Below, in pieces: positions 10,170 to 19,335 of a stretch of 64,000 bases of DNA. The stretch's first letter is position 1, and every line of letters begins with the position of its first letter. A program made the translations under genes and the position numbers. The notes beneath the pieces are model-generated. The model was not told where the DNA came from and did no database searches. It worked only from the letters and a program-made list of their open reading frames with translations. Source of the stretch: Bacillus sp. FJAT-49711 (GTDB taxonomy: Bacteria; Bacillota; Bacilli; Bacillales; Bacillaceae_C); the NCBI RefSeq assembly GCF_018343715.1, contig NZ_JAGYPL010000001.1, positions 1,266,840 through 1,330,839 of the forward strand, given 5' to 3'.

Positions 10170-11195
10170 TTAATAAATTGGTATTTTCACTTCAATATTA
10201 GACCCTTTTCCAAGAATACTAATCATTTTTACACTTCCACCAATTTCTGCAGCTCTTTCTTTAATATTCGTTAAACCATATGAACCTGATTTGGTATTAT
10301 CCACATCAAATCCTTTGCCATTATCCATTACTTTTAAAAATACGACTTGATTAATTTGTTTTAAATTCACTTCCAGCAAGCTTGCCTTTGCATGTCGCAA
10401 AGTATTCGAAACAGCTTCTTGAACAATCCGGAATAAATGATCTTCCACACCTTTATCCAATGCTACATCTTGAATATTCCAAATTACCTCTAAAGGCAAC
10501 TTAGAAGTTAGTTCGGAAAGAAGCTCTTCTATTCCGGATTTCAAGCTTTTCCCATCAAGTTGAACTGGTCTAAGATGTAGAAGCAAAGCTCTCATTTCAG
10601 ATTGAGCTTCATTAATAATTCCTTCGACAAGTTTTCGCTGTTTTACGGCTGTCTCGCTCGTTGGATCCGGATTTTGATTAATTGCCGATAAAAGCATAGT
10701 CGCGGCAAATAATTGTTGACTTACAGAATCATGTAATTCACGTGCAAGTCTATTTCTTTCCTTAGTCAATACTTCTTCTTTTAATTGGTTATTCCATTCC
10801 ACTTTTTCGTTAGCCAATTTTTGTTGTACAATTGCTTGTTCCTTTAGACGACGTGAAATTCCTTCTATTCTATGCCATATAATTAAAAAATCATCATGTT
10901 GCTTTCTTTTTTCATGTTTGAGCTCGTAATTCCCCTGTTCAATTTCTAATAAACTAGCGGCAACCTCATCACTTTTCTGATGCACAGAATATCCAATGAT
11001 CCACCCCGTTACTGCTCCAAATATAATACATATGAGTAAAATAAATATTCCATTAGGCAATAAAAATATACTTTCTTTGAGCAGCGCAGAATACCAATCG
11101 GCCTCAATTAAAAAAATGAGCGATAAACCAACAAAAATAGATGTGATAAAGGCAGCTGAAGCAAAGTAAATTGAGAATGTGATTTGTATTCTCAT
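10170..11195 (-). CDS. liaS: LiaS-type sensor histidine kinase
   Basis: Membrane sensor kinase (341 residues) with two transmembrane helices close together (about 10-30 and 45-70) and almost no extracellular loop, the 'intramembrane-sensing' layout typical of LiaS. A HAMP-like segment follows. The HisKA_3 box reads [17 protein letters not shown], and the ATPase part has DNGKGFD and [12 protein letters not shown]. Its start codon overlaps the liaF stop (ATGA), indicating coupled translation. In relatives LiaF inhibits LiaS until lipid-II-cycle antibiotics or other envelope stress act. Confidence 0.9.
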   Translation of the reverse strand: MRIQITFSIYFASAAFITSIFVGLSLIFLIEADWYSALLKESIFLLPNGIFILLICIIFGAVTGWIIGYSVHQKSDEVAASLLEIEQGNYELKHEKRKQHDDFLIIWHRIEGISRRLKEQAIVQQKLANEKVEWNNQLKEEVLTKERNRLARELHDSVSQQLFAATMLLSAINQNPDPTSETAVKQRKLVEGIINEAQSEMRALLLHLRPVQLDGKSLKSGIEELLSELTSKLPLEVIWNIQDVALDKGVEDHLFRIVQEAVSNTLRHAKASLLEVNLKQINQVVFLKVMDNGKGFDVDNTKSGSYGLTNIKERAAEIGGSVKMISILGKGSNIEVKIPIY

Positions 11196-11908
11196 ATTCG
11201 CCTCACCTCAACATTGCCTATCACAACATTCGTGATGATCTTTATTGTACGAACGGCTTTTTCATTACTATCTGGGTGATAAATGATATTAGAATTAAAA
11301 ATGTCCGTCTCTTCGTTAAACACTTTCAATTTTCCACTTATGGCTGAATGATTCACAACGACAGAAGCATCAAAAGGAATAAGCAATTGGACATTTCCAA
11401 TAAAGCTTCTGATCACGACTGTGCTTTCACCTGGTGGGAGCATTGTCATTCCTAAATCGACTATTGTATCACCAAGTCCGCATTGAATATTTATATCATC
11501 CCATTCAAAAACTTCATTCACTATTTTTTGACTTCCTAGAAATATGTTTTTAATAAAGGGCTGTTTTTTCTTTAATATTGACGATTTAGGCTCTGGTTCA
11601 ATTGTTTGAACAACTATTTTGTGAGCTTGCTTTTTAGTTTTTGAGTACTCAATTAATCCATAGATGGCGATTACGAATATAAAAAATTTCAGAAAAGTAG
11701 AAGAAAGAATCGGAATTGCAATTAAAAATAAACCAAAAATCAAACGAACATTGCTTTTTTTACGAGAATTCCTTGCTGTATATAATAGAAAACAGCCAAT
11801 TACTAGAGGGATAAAAAGCTGCCAATTAAAGAGAATTTCAAATCCCATCCCAATGGCAGAAATTAACATAAACCAGCCAATTAGACTCGTTTTGCTCATT
11901 TTTTTCAT
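11192..11908 (-). CDS. liaF: LiaF-type inhibitor of the LiaRS system
   Basis: A 238-residue membrane protein. Four hydrophobic helices occupy about the first 100 residues. A soluble C-terminal domain of the cell-wall-active-antibiotics-response type follows (INIQCGLGDTIVDLGM, then STVVIRSFIGNVQLLIPFD). The start is ATG at 11908 with AAAGGAGGAGG seven nucleotides upstream, not the more distal open start at 11968; this gives the usual length. In the family it keeps LiaS inactive in unstressed cells. Confidence 0.88.
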   Translation of the reverse strand: MKKMSKTSLIGWFMLISAIGMGFEILFNWQLFIPLVIGCFLLYTARNSRKKSNVRLIFGLFLIAIPILSSTFLKFFIFVIAIYGLIEYSKTKKQAHKIVVQTIEPEPKSSILKKKQPFIKNIFLGSQKIVNEVFEWDDINIQCGLGDTIVDLGMTMLPPGESTVVIRSFIGNVQLLIPFDASVVVNHSAISGKLKVFNEETDIFNSNIIYHPDSNEKAVRTIKIITNVVIGNVEVRRI

Positions 11909-11986
11909 TTTATTCCTCCTCCTTTCTCTAAAACCCATTATGAAAGTGGAAAGAAAGGCGACATACAACGCCTTTCTTAAACACTG

Positions 11987-12649
11987 TTATTGTACCACGT
12001 TTTCTTGTATCTGTTTTTGTTTTTCTGCATTATTTAGTTCTTTTGCTAGCTTTTGAATCTTTGCATCGAAAATCGTAATTTCATATTCATCATCAAAATT
12101 TGTTTCTTTTTGCTTCATGTCGGATTCTACAGTTTCAAAATTTTCAGCTGCATTTCCAAATTCAGATTCACTTAATAACTTATTCATTTTCTCTTTCATC
12201 GAAAGGACATTTTCCTTACCCATTAGTTCTAGTCTTTTAATATGCATATCCTTTACCTTTAATTTCATTTCCTCGTATTTCTGCTCTAATTCAGACAATT
12301 GCATAATAGCTGTTTCATATGCAAGTTCTAGTCGTTCTGCTTGCTGTTCTGCCTGTGCTTGGTAAAGAAGTGCAGTCTCTGCCAATGTCTCTTCACCAGC
12401 TTGAATTGCAAGATCTCTTTGTTCTTTACGTTTATTTGCAAGTGTATTTGCAAGCTGCCATTCTTTATAAAACTCATTCTTTAGCAATCTTTGTCTCTCT
12501 ACTAATTTCCCTGCCTTCTCAACTTCTTTTTCACTGTCACGAACATATTTGTTTAGAAGTGCAATCGGGTTTTGCTTAACTTTTATTTCTGCTACACCTT
12601 GGAAATCCTCTACAATGGACTGTTTCATTTTTTCAAAAAAGTTTGTCAT
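11987..12649 (-). CDS. liaH: LiaH, phage-shock protein A family
   Basis: A PspA/IM30 family protein of 220 residues, almost entirely predicted coiled coil (for example EKAGKLVERQRLLKNEF and QAEQQAERLELAYE). It has the PspA opening of an amphipathic helix followed by QNPIALLNKYVRD. In B. subtilis LiaH forms large rings that associate with the membrane through LiaI under envelope stress. It lies 27 nt after the liaI-like gene, and liaG is absent between liaH and liaF. Confidence 0.88.
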   Translation of the reverse strand: MTNFFEKMKQSIVEDFQGVAEIKVKQNPIALLNKYVRDSEKEVEKAGKLVERQRLLKNEFYKEWQLANTLANKRKEQRDLAIQAGEETLAETALLYQAQAEQQAERLELAYETAIMQLSELEQKYEEMKLKVKDMHIKRLELMGKENVLSMKEKMNKLLSESEFGNAAENFETVESDMKQKETNFDDEYEITIFDAKIQKLAKELNNAEKQKQIQENVVQ

Positions 12650-12676
12650 GATCTTGTTCCCTCACTTCATTTATTT

Positions 12677-13024
12677 TTATTTTTTTAATTTTTCCCATTC
12701 GCGTTCAAAGCCCACGAATGGATCTTCATCGTTTACGATGGGAGCCGATTCTTTTTTTCTATCCCAATTTTTATATCCTGTATAAAGGATATAAACCGCA
12801 GCAATTCCCGCTAAAGCTGGAAGACTTCCTAATAGACCTGAAAAACCAATCAATCCAATTACGGCCCAAATGACTTTTCCTACAGTTGAATTTGTTTCCA
12901 TAAATTGCTTATAAGAAAAGTAAACTATAAATAAGCTGATTGCCAACCCCACAATGTGACCTATGCTGGATAGTGCGATAATCGCCAATATAACAGCAGC
13001 TGTAATTAATAAAAACTTTTTCAT
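12677..13024 (-). CDS. liaI: LiaI-like small membrane protein
   Basis: A 115-residue protein with three to four hydrophobic segments (about 5-17, 23-38, 51-65 and 66-85) and a soluble charged tail ending GFEREWEKLKK. The size, topology and acidic/aromatic tail resemble B. subtilis LiaI, whose tail ends in a similar EWEEFLKKK. First gene of the operon, ahead of liaH, the expected order for the membrane anchor of the LiaH complex. Similarity in the membrane part is only of general character, so the name rests on topology, tail and context. Confidence 0.7.
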   Translation of the reverse strand: MKKFLLITAAVILAIIALSSIGHIVGLAISLFIVYFSYKQFMETNSTVGKVIWAVIGLIGFSGLLGSLPALAGIAAVYILYTGYKNWDRKKESAPIVNDEDPFVGFEREWEKLKK

Positions 13025-13060
13025 TACTTTTTTCCTCCTTCCGTTCTCTATGACTTAACT

Positions 13061-13086
13061 TTAATGGAAAATTAAAGAACCATTAA
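13061..13086 (-). promoter_or_regulatory. Inverted repeat upstream of the lia operon
   Basis: TTAATGG (13061-13067) and CCATTAA (13080-13086) are separated by 12 bp, 37 nt before liaI. It may be an operator or a leader hairpin. I could not match it to a known LiaR box. Confidence 0.3.
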
Positions 13087-13153
13087 CCAGCTAGAGCTTG
13101 ATTTTTTTCTCGGTCTAGAGGCTGATTTTATGAAATAACCTTTCTATATGAAC

Positions 13154-13307
13154 GTTGCTTTCCGCTCCAGGCGCTCTCTTTCCGCAGGGAGTTCGGGAGC
13201 TTCCGGAAACTCCCCGCAACGGACAGGACGTCCTAGTGTCGACGTTGGCCACAGAACGTGGTTGACTTTAATCGACCAGGAGTCTCGCACCTTTCGCTCC
13301 AATCAAC
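13154..13307 (+). repeat. GC-rich palindromic repeat, copy B (free-standing)
   Basis: It starts GTTGCTTTCCGCTCCAGGCG and ends TTCGCTCCAATCAAC. The termini match copy A but the middle is diverged, including a short insertion around GTCGACGTTGGCC. No IS sequence flanks it. It fills most of the gap between liaI and cvfB. Confidence 0.7.
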
Positions 13308-13342
13308 TTAGTGACAGCTTTAAAGATCAACCTTTAAATTAA

Positions 13343-13372
13343 TAAAAAAATAGGATGCGTCAATTCGCATCC
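13343..13372 (-). terminator. Terminator after cvfB
   Basis: GGATGCG and CGCATCC enclose TCAATT. Seven T follow on the minus strand just after the cvfB stop. Confidence 0.85.
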
Positions 13373-13373
13373 A

Positions 13374-14252
13374 TCATTTTTCCTTATTTTTAAAATGTGT
13401 CCAGCCGTCCTCTTGAACGATCTTTTCTTCTTTCATTAGTTTTCCAAGGGCTCTTTTAAAAGCACCTTTGCTCATATTGAATCGTTTTTGAATATCTTCA
13501 GGTAAACTTTTGTCCCAGTATGGCATAGAACCTCCGCGTCCTTGTAAATACTCAAAGATTATATTCGCGTCATCATCGATTTGTTCATGTGTTCTAGGTA
13601 GTAAAGAGACGTTGATTGTGCCATCTTCTTTAACGTCGATGATCCGCCCCTCTACTTCTTGGCCAAGACGCGGTTCTTCCTTTCTTTCACTTTCATGGAT
13701 AAAGCCCATATACTCTTCTTCCGTGATAATAAAAGACCCTGCAAGAAGCAACCTGTACACTGTCCCTTTCACATTTTTATTAAAAACACTAGGATCAGCT
13801 GGAATGGCTAATTGTCTCATTACCTCTTCCGTTCCAAGCTTTCCGTACAATCGCTGCTTATTATCTACTTTTAATGAACAATAAAGCTTGTCCCCAACTG
13901 TTGGCCATAATGAAAAAAGAGCGGGTAAATCATCCATTGAAACAAGAATATCCTTCTTTAATCCGATATTTACGAAAACACCTAAGTTCTTTTTTACTTC
14001 AACAACCTCTACCCAATCATACTGCCCCATTTGCACAGTTGGGATCGTTAATGTTGCAGATAGCCTTCCTTCATGGTCCTGATATAAAAATACTTCAATT
14101 TCCTCGTCAACGGTTATTGATTCTTTTACTTCTGTAAGATGCAATAAAACATCTTCTTCTCCATCTGTTAAAAAAAATCCAAATGGCACTTCCCTAGCGA
14201 CTCGAAGTGTCACTACTGTTCCGGCTTCCACCTTATAATCCCCTGCTTTCAA
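13374..14252 (-). CDS. cvfB: S1-type RNA-binding regulator CvfB/YitL
   Basis: A 292-residue RNA-binding protein of the CvfB (conserved virulence factor B) family. Three S1-like beta-barrel domains lie in tandem: about 1-65; 70-140, with GQYDWVEVVEVKKNLGVFVN; and 150-220, with GRIIDVKEDGTINVSLLPR. A winged-helix domain ends the protein (FNMSKGAFKRALGKLMKE). Family members affect virulence gene expression in staphylococci and bind RNA; the target here is unknown. It has its own terminator and does not overlap its neighbours. Confidence 0.88.
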   Translation of the reverse strand: MKAGDYKVEAGTVVTLRVAREVPFGFFLTDGEEDVLLHLTEVKESITVDEEIEVFLYQDHEGRLSATLTIPTVQMGQYDWVEVVEVKKNLGVFVNIGLKKDILVSMDDLPALFSLWPTVGDKLYCSLKVDNKQRLYGKLGTEEVMRQLAIPADPSVFNKNVKGTVYRLLLAGSFIITEEEYMGFIHESERKEEPRLGQEVEGRIIDVKEDGTINVSLLPRTHEQIDDDANIIFEYLQGRGGSMPYWDKSLPEDIQKRFNMSKGAFKRALGKLMKEEKIVQEDGWTHFKNKEK

Positions 14253-14319
14253 TGAATCCTATAGTAATGGAAAAAATTATATCATTTAAAAGGGACAAAA
14301 CAAAAGAATTACTCCATGA

Positions 14320-15471
14320 TTATGCATATTGCTTTTCATTTTGAGCTTTCCTCTCCTTCAAAAATAAAACAGCCACGATGAATGTTCCAATTAAAGCCGA
14401 AAATGAACCCATTCTATACATATAGTCTCCACCAAAATGTTCCATTATGTAACCGCCAACTGAACTTCCTATGATAGGAGCAAGACCATTAAAGGTCGCA
14501 AAATAAGCTGTTTGGCCAGTTGCAATCATTTCCCTCGGGATGATCGAAGCAATATATTGAAGGGACGCAACCATAAAAATAGCGAATGTCACACTATGCA
14601 TCGCCTGTGAAGATACGAGCAAGATTGGCTCTGAAAGCAGGCTATATAAAAACCAGCGAACGGTGTAAAAACACCCCGCTATGCTAATAAGTACTAAAAG
14701 AGGAATTTTTCTCATTAATATATACATGATGCCTACGACCGGTGCTTCGCTTAAAGCAGAAAAAGTCCAAGCTAAGCCTATCAGTCCTTCAGGCGCCCCC
14801 AACGATTTCAGATATAAAGCCAACATACCATCATTCATTCGATGGGGTATCGCAATAAATAAAACAGCAATTAAAAAAATCAGAAACTGTGGATTTCGAA
14901 ATGCTTTTGAAAAGCCTTCTTTTGTAACTGCTTTTCTAGGAGCCTTTGAATCTGAAAGCTTTAACGCTATGAAAAAAATACCAACTATAATTATCGTGTA
15001 TATAATCCATAAATATTGAATGCCAATTTTCCCAATGATATACCCGATAATAAACGATGCAGTTGCAAAGCCTATGGAACCCCATACACGGATGGATCCA
15101 TAGCTGATCCCATTTTCTTTTGCAAACGTCGTTGACAAACTATCAAGTAATGGTTGAATAGGCGACATAAAAAAATGGAATACGAGCATACAAATAATTA
15201 AAAGTAACATAGTTGGACTAAAAAATATAGCCAAACCGATGATCAAAGTAGCTGCCAATAAAAGAAGAATGATATTTTTTACTGTTTTCTTTTTATCTGA
15301 AATAATTCCCCAAAGAGGCTGTGAAAAGATTGCTACGACAGGTCCGACAGCCAATACAATCCCAATTTCCCCCGGGCTCAACCCCTTATAGCGAAATAAC
15401 AACGGAAAAAAAGCATTAATAATCGACATTGCCCAATAGAAAAAAAAGTTAAACATTGACAATTGCAGCAT
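14320..15471 (-). CDS. MFS transporter (MFS_1-like, YwbF/HcaT type)
   Basis: Major facilitator permease of 383 residues with about twelve hydrophobic helices and the loop 2-3 motif GIISDKKKT. The overall pattern (FNFFFYWAMSIINAFFPLLF at the start, RVWGSIGFA in helix 5) is that of the MFS_1-like group containing phenylpropionate and putative sugar permeases. The substrate is not deducible. ATG at 15471 is taken as start with GGGGGAT before it; a TTG five codons upstream is less likely. It is divergent from the molybdoenzyme gene. Confidence 0.8.
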   Translation of the reverse strand: MLQLSMFNFFFYWAMSIINAFFPLLFRYKGLSPGEIGIVLAVGPVVAIFSQPLWGIISDKKKTVKNIILLLLAATLIIGLAIFFSPTMLLLIICMLVFHFFMSPIQPLLDSLSTTFAKENGISYGSIRVWGSIGFATASFIIGYIIGKIGIQYLWIIYTIIIVGIFFIALKLSDSKAPRKAVTKEGFSKAFRNPQFLIFLIAVLFIAIPHRMNDGMLALYLKSLGAPEGLIGLAWTFSALSEAPVVGIMYILMRKIPLLVLISIAGCFYTVRWFLYSLLSEPILLVSSQAMHSVTFAIFMVASLQYIASIIPREMIATGQTAYFATFNGLAPIIGSSVGGYIMEHFGGDYMYRMGSFSALIGTFIVAVLFLKERKAQNEKQYA

Positions 15472-15628
15472 TCGAGCATCCCCCAAGAAGTTATAGACTT
15501 TTTACTATTAATTCTATCACGATATAACTTAGCCTTAAATAATAAGGTGATGGTTTTCGTATGACTATGATAAAATGATAATATACAATCTTTTGAAAAT
15601 TAGCTACAAAAATGAAAGGATGATTTTA

Positions 15629-17980
15629 ATGGGGAAAACTAAGCATCCTGGACCTATGAAACTACCTAAAACTCCAGATCCAAAACATTGGGTCAGTCCG
15701 ATCCCATTTGGTCTTGGCAAGGTTAAGCCAAAACATATTCGCGACACAATGAAAGTCGTAATGGAAAATCGTGATAATCTCCCTTATGCGTATCGCATTC
15801 TTACACAAGGCGTTTGCGATGGCTGCGCCCTTGGTGTTTCTGGACTAAATGACCAAACGTTAAAAGGACCTCATCTTTGTACGACAAGGCTTAACGTCTT
15901 GCGTTTAAACACGATGCCTGCCATAGATGAAGAAATTTTGCATAGTGATATTAATGAGCTGCGGAAAATGAAGAGTAAAGACTTGCGAAAATTAGGAAGA
16001 ATACCGTATCCCTTGTCCAGGAAACCAGGGGAAAGAAAGTTTCAAAGAATTACATGGGATGAAGCGCTAAATAAAATCGCAAGTAAGATCCAAATGATTG
16101 ATCCTAAGCAATTAGCTTTTTTCTTGACCGCAAGAGGAATTACAAATGAGGTTTTTTATACTGGCGGAAAACTGGCTAGATTTTTAGGTACGAACAATAT
16201 TGACAACGCTTCCCGAATTTGCCATTCACCGAGTAAAACTGCCTTAAAAAGATCCCTTGGGATTGGCGCTTCCAGCTGCAATTACCAAGATTGGATTGGA
16301 ACAGACGTCCTCATTTTTTGGGGTTCAGTTGCAGCAAATAACCAGCCTGTCTCCACAAAGTATATGTACGCGGCAAAAAGAAAGGGAACTAAAATCATTT
16401 GTATTAATCCATACAGAGAGCCGGCAATGGATGGTTATTGGGTCCCTTCCATCCCAGATTCCGCTTTATTTGGCACAAGAATTGCTGATGATTTCTACCA
16501 AGTAAATATTGGTGGAGATATTGCTTTCATGAATGGTGTCATTAAACATTGGTTTGAAATGGAAAAAGAACGACCTGGGTCAGCGGTAGACAATGATTTT
16601 ATTCGTAACCATGCTAATGGCTTAAATAGTTTACGAGAGCATGTAGAAAAATTAAATTGGAAAGACCTTGAAGAATCTTCCGGAATTTCAACAGAAAGAA
16701 TGTTGGAGTTTGCAACTCTTCTTGCTAATGCCAAGAGTGGTGTATTTGTTTGGTCAATGGGACTAACCCAGCATCGCTTTGGAACCGATAATATTTCGCA
16801 AGTAGCTAATTTAGCTATTTTAAGAGGATTTATCGGGCGGAAATATTGTGGAGTCATGCCGATCCGTGGACATTCTGGAGTTCAAGGCTCTGGTGAAATG
16901 GGAGCAGATCCCTTTTCCCTTCCAGGAGGAGAATTTGATCAAGTCAATATTGATCGTCTTGAAAAGCTATGGCACTTTGAAATTCCCAAATGGCAAGGGG
17001 ATATAGTAGGAGTTTCCTTAGAGAATGCCATGCTCCCAGAAGATCATGAACGCAAAATGAAAGTCTTTTACACTTCAGGAGGAAATTTTTTAGAAACAAT
17101 GCCTGACCCCCATTTTATTGAAAAATGTTTACAGAATATAGATGTTCGTATTCATCAAGATATTATCCTGAATAGTTCTACCCTTGTAGATGCAAAAGAA
17201 GAAGTTATTGTTCTCCCTGCTATGACGAGATATGAACAGCGCGGTGGCGGCACTTCCACTTCAACTGAACGTATGGTTTACTTTTCACCAGAAATAAAAG
17301 GTCCTCGTATCGAGGAAGCACGCTCTGAATGGGAGATTTATGTAGAATTAGCGGGACTCGTAAAACCTGAACAAAAACATTTATTTAATTTTAATAACGC
17401 TGAACAAATTCGTTCTGAAATTGCCGGTGCTAATCCTAATTATGATGGAATCCAACATTTAAAAGATCGCGGCGATGTTTTTCAATGGGGCGGTGCTTGG
17501 CTTTGTGAAGATGGGATATGCCCTACTGCCGACGGAAAAGCAAATTTAATTCCAATTGAATTGCCTGATGTAAGAAAGCCTGAAGGTCAATTTTATTTGA
17601 CGACTAGACGCGGAAAACAGTTTAATTCAATGATTTACAGTGAAACAGATCCTTTTAATGATGCAGATCGTTTTGATGTGCTCATACATCCTGAAGATGC
17701 AAGAGCTCTTGGAATAATAGATAAAGAGGCCATTGTGCTTCATAACAAATACGGCACATTTCAAGGGAAGGCAAAATACGCTGATACTAAAAGAGGTAAT
17801 ATTTCAGTTTACTGGCCAGAAGGGAATGTCTTAATTCCAAAGGGAGTTTATGAAAAATACGCAGGAATCCCCGAATATAATGCTAGTGTAACAGTTGAAA
17901 AAGCTGATTTATACCTTTCACAAAAAGATACAAAGTATGTGGAAAAAAGGATTGAAGACCTTGAACAGGACATTAGTTAA
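15629..17980 (+). CDS. FdhF/YdeP-family molybdopterin oxidoreductase
   Basis: A 783-residue molybdenum-bis-MGD enzyme of the formate dehydrogenase alpha-like (YdeP) branch. It lacks the long ferredoxin and NuoG-like N-terminal modules of B. subtilis YjgC/YrhE. The N-terminus keeps a reduced Fe-S-like pattern (Cys63, Cys66 in GVCDGCALG, then a distal Cys). Cys198 in SRICHSPS aligns with the Mo-ligand (Sec140) of E. coli FdhH. The C-terminal molydopterin dinucleotide-binding domain is at about 650-770. The start is ATG 15629 after AAAGGA; the open frame extends upstream without a ribosome site. fdhD follows after 12 nt. Physiological substrate unknown: formate is the family guess, and YdeP is linked to acid resistance in E. 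coli. Confidence 0.82.
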   Translation: MGKTKHPGPMKLPKTPDPKHWVSPIPFGLGKVKPKHIRDTMKVVMENRDNLPYAYRILTQGVCDGCALGVSGLNDQTLKGPHLCTTRLNVLRLNTMPAIDEEILHSDINELRKMKSKDLRKLGRIPYPLSRKPGERKFQRITWDEALNKIASKIQMIDPKQLAFFLTARGITNEVFYTGGKLARFLGTNNIDNASRICHSPSKTALKRSLGIGASSCNYQDWIGTDVLIFWGSVAANNQPVSTKYMYAAKRKGTKIICINPYREPAMDGYWVPSIPDSALFGTRIADDFYQVNIGGDIAFMNGVIKHWFEMEKERPGSAVDNDFIRNHANGLNSLREHVEKLNWKDLEESSGISTERMLEFATLLANAKSGVFVWSMGLTQHRFGTDNISQVANLAILRGFIGRKYCGVMPIRGHSGVQGSGEMGADPFSLPGGEFDQVNIDRLEKLWHFEIPKWQGDIVGVSLENAMLPEDHERKMKVFYTSGGNFLETMPDPHFIEKCLQNIDVRIHQDIILNSSTLVDAKEEVIVLPAMTRYEQRGGGTSTSTERMVYFSPEIKGPRIEEARSEWEIYVELAGLVKPEQKHLFNFNNAEQIRSEIAGANPNYDGIQHLKDRGDVFQWGGAWLCEDGICPTADGKANLIPIELPDVRKPEGQFYLTTRRGKQFNSMIYSETDPFNDADRFDVLIHPEDARALGIIDKEAIVLHNKYGTFQGKAKYADTKRGNISVYWPEGNVLIPKGVYEKYAGIPEYNASVTVEKADLYLSQKDTKYVEKRIEDLEQDIS

Positions 17981-17992
17981 GAAGGCGATTCG

Positions 17993-18814
17993 ATGAACAA
18001 TCATATGAAGGGCCAGCTAAAAATAATAAAATATGATAGCGATAATTTATTCGAAACCATCGATATAGCAGCTATGGAATATCCGATTACTATTTATGTA
18101 GATGATGAAGAGTTCGCTACGATTGTTTGCAGTCCTACGAATTTGCAAGAACTTGTTATTGGCTTTCTTGCTTCAGAAGGAATGATAAGACATCCAGGTC
18201 AAATTCTTTCCATCGATATTGATGAAAATCGTGGGTTTGCCTATGTGCATCTAAAAATAAAACAATCGACCAATAAAGAATTTTTCTCAAAGCGAATGAT
18301 CGGTTCATGTTGTGGAAAAAGCAGGCAATTTTATTTTTACAATGATGCCAATACAGCTAAAACTATTTTGACTAACCATCTGATGTCTATTCATGACTGC
18401 TTTAAATTAATGAATCAATTACAGGAAGATTCAATCGATTTCCAACAAACAGGCGGGGTTCATAATGCAGCCCTTTGTACAAATGACAATATCCTGTTTA
18501 GCTATTCTGATATCGGAAGACATAATGCACTTGATAAGCTATATGGTCATATTTTACAAAATAAGTTTTCTGTAAAAGATAAGGTTATTATTTTTAGCGG
18601 GAGAATTTCCTCAGAAGTTGTATTAAAAATTTCGAAAATCGGTGTAGGAATTTTAATATCAAAGTCGGCCCCAACCACTCTTGGAATTGAATTGGCAAAC
18701 GATCTCGGAATAACGGTCATTGGATTTGTCAGAAAGCAAAAGCTTAATATTTATTCCCACCCAGAGCGGATAATTGAAGCAGAAAATCTTTCATGTACAG
18801 AAATGAAAGAATAA
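17993..18814 (+). CDS. fdhD: Formate dehydrogenase accessory sulfurtransferase FdhD
   Basis: Sulfur carrier that moves sulfur from a cysteine desulfurase to the Mo cofactor of formate dehydrogenases. Of its 273 residues, the family core is clear: PTNLQELVIGFLASEG, QTGGVHNAALC, then DIGRHNALDKLYG and the SGRISSEVV stretch. The active cysteines are adjacent (Cys106, Cys107 in GSCCGKSRQ) instead of the CxxC of E. coli FdhD. It lies 12 nt after the molybdoenzyme and almost certainly serves it. Confidence 0.93.
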   Translation: MNNHMKGQLKIIKYDSDNLFETIDIAAMEYPITIYVDDEEFATIVCSPTNLQELVIGFLASEGMIRHPGQILSIDIDENRGFAYVHLKIKQSTNKEFFSKRMIGSCCGKSRQFYFYNDANTAKTILTNHLMSIHDCFKLMNQLQEDSIDFQQTGGVHNAALCTNDNILFSYSDIGRHNALDKLYGHILQNKFSVKDKVIIFSGRISSEVVLKISKIGVGILISKSAPTTLGIELANDLGITVIGFVRKQKLNIYSHPERIIEAENLSCTEMKE

Positions 18815-18837
18815 AAATGCCTCATATGTAGGATCAA

Positions 18838-18863
18838 AAAAAATCCTTATAAGAAAGGATTTT
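18838..18863 (+). terminator. Weak terminator after fdhD
   Basis: AAAATCCTT pairs with AAGGATTTT, 25 nt after the fdhD stop; the stem is AT-rich and the T run short. Confidence 0.45.
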
Positions 18864-18874
18864 CATTGGATACT

Positions 18875-19009
18875 GTTGATTTCCGCTTCAGGCGGACGCT
18901 TTCCGGGGGGCGTGCGGTGAGCTTTCTCGTCGCTACGCTCCTGCGGGATCTCACACCTGTCACGCTAATCCTAATCCCCCAAGAGTCGCCGCCTTCCGCT
19001 ACAATCAAC
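18875..19009 (+). repeat. GC-rich palindromic repeat, copy C (free-standing)
   Basis: It begins GTTGATTTCCGCTTCAGGCG and ends CCTTCCGCTACAATCAAC, in the same orientation as copy A. There is no adjoining IS sequence. Confidence 0.75.
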
Positions 19010-19106
19010 GGACGTCTGCTAAAAATTATAATAAATCTTCCTGCATACAACTTAAAATTAAATATAAAACTTATGTTTCTTAGCTGTTTTGTATAATATA
19101 CATTGT

Positions 19107-19147
19107 GGTAAAAGTCCCTTAGTGTATGACTAGGGACTTTTACTACC
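19107..19147. terminator. Strong free-standing hairpin
   Basis: A 17-base arm beginning GGTAAAAGTCCCT and its near-perfect complement enclose GTATG. T-rich ends exist on both strands, but no gene ends beside it; it may be the relic of a lost gene. Confidence 0.5.
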
Positions 19148-19261
19148 CAAAAAAAGAAGGATACTAAATTGGAAATTGCCACATACGGATTAAAAATCAT
19201 TGACTGTTGATTATGAATTATATTTCGCACCCGTTTTAATATGAATAATATAGTTGTACAG

Positions 19262-19309
19262 CAAAAAAAGGTATAGTTCCCTTTATAACAAGGAATTATA
19301 CCTTTTAAA
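19262..19309 (-). terminator. IS-derived terminator now downstream of yknUV
   Basis: On the minus strand AAAAGGTATAATTCCT pairs with a matching GGAACTATACCTTTT arm, with T7 after it. It corresponds to the hairpin at 7724-7768 in the other IS copy. No nearer terminator follows yknV. Confidence 0.7.
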
Positions 19310-19335
19310 ATTTGGCAGCCCAAGGAAAGAAATCT

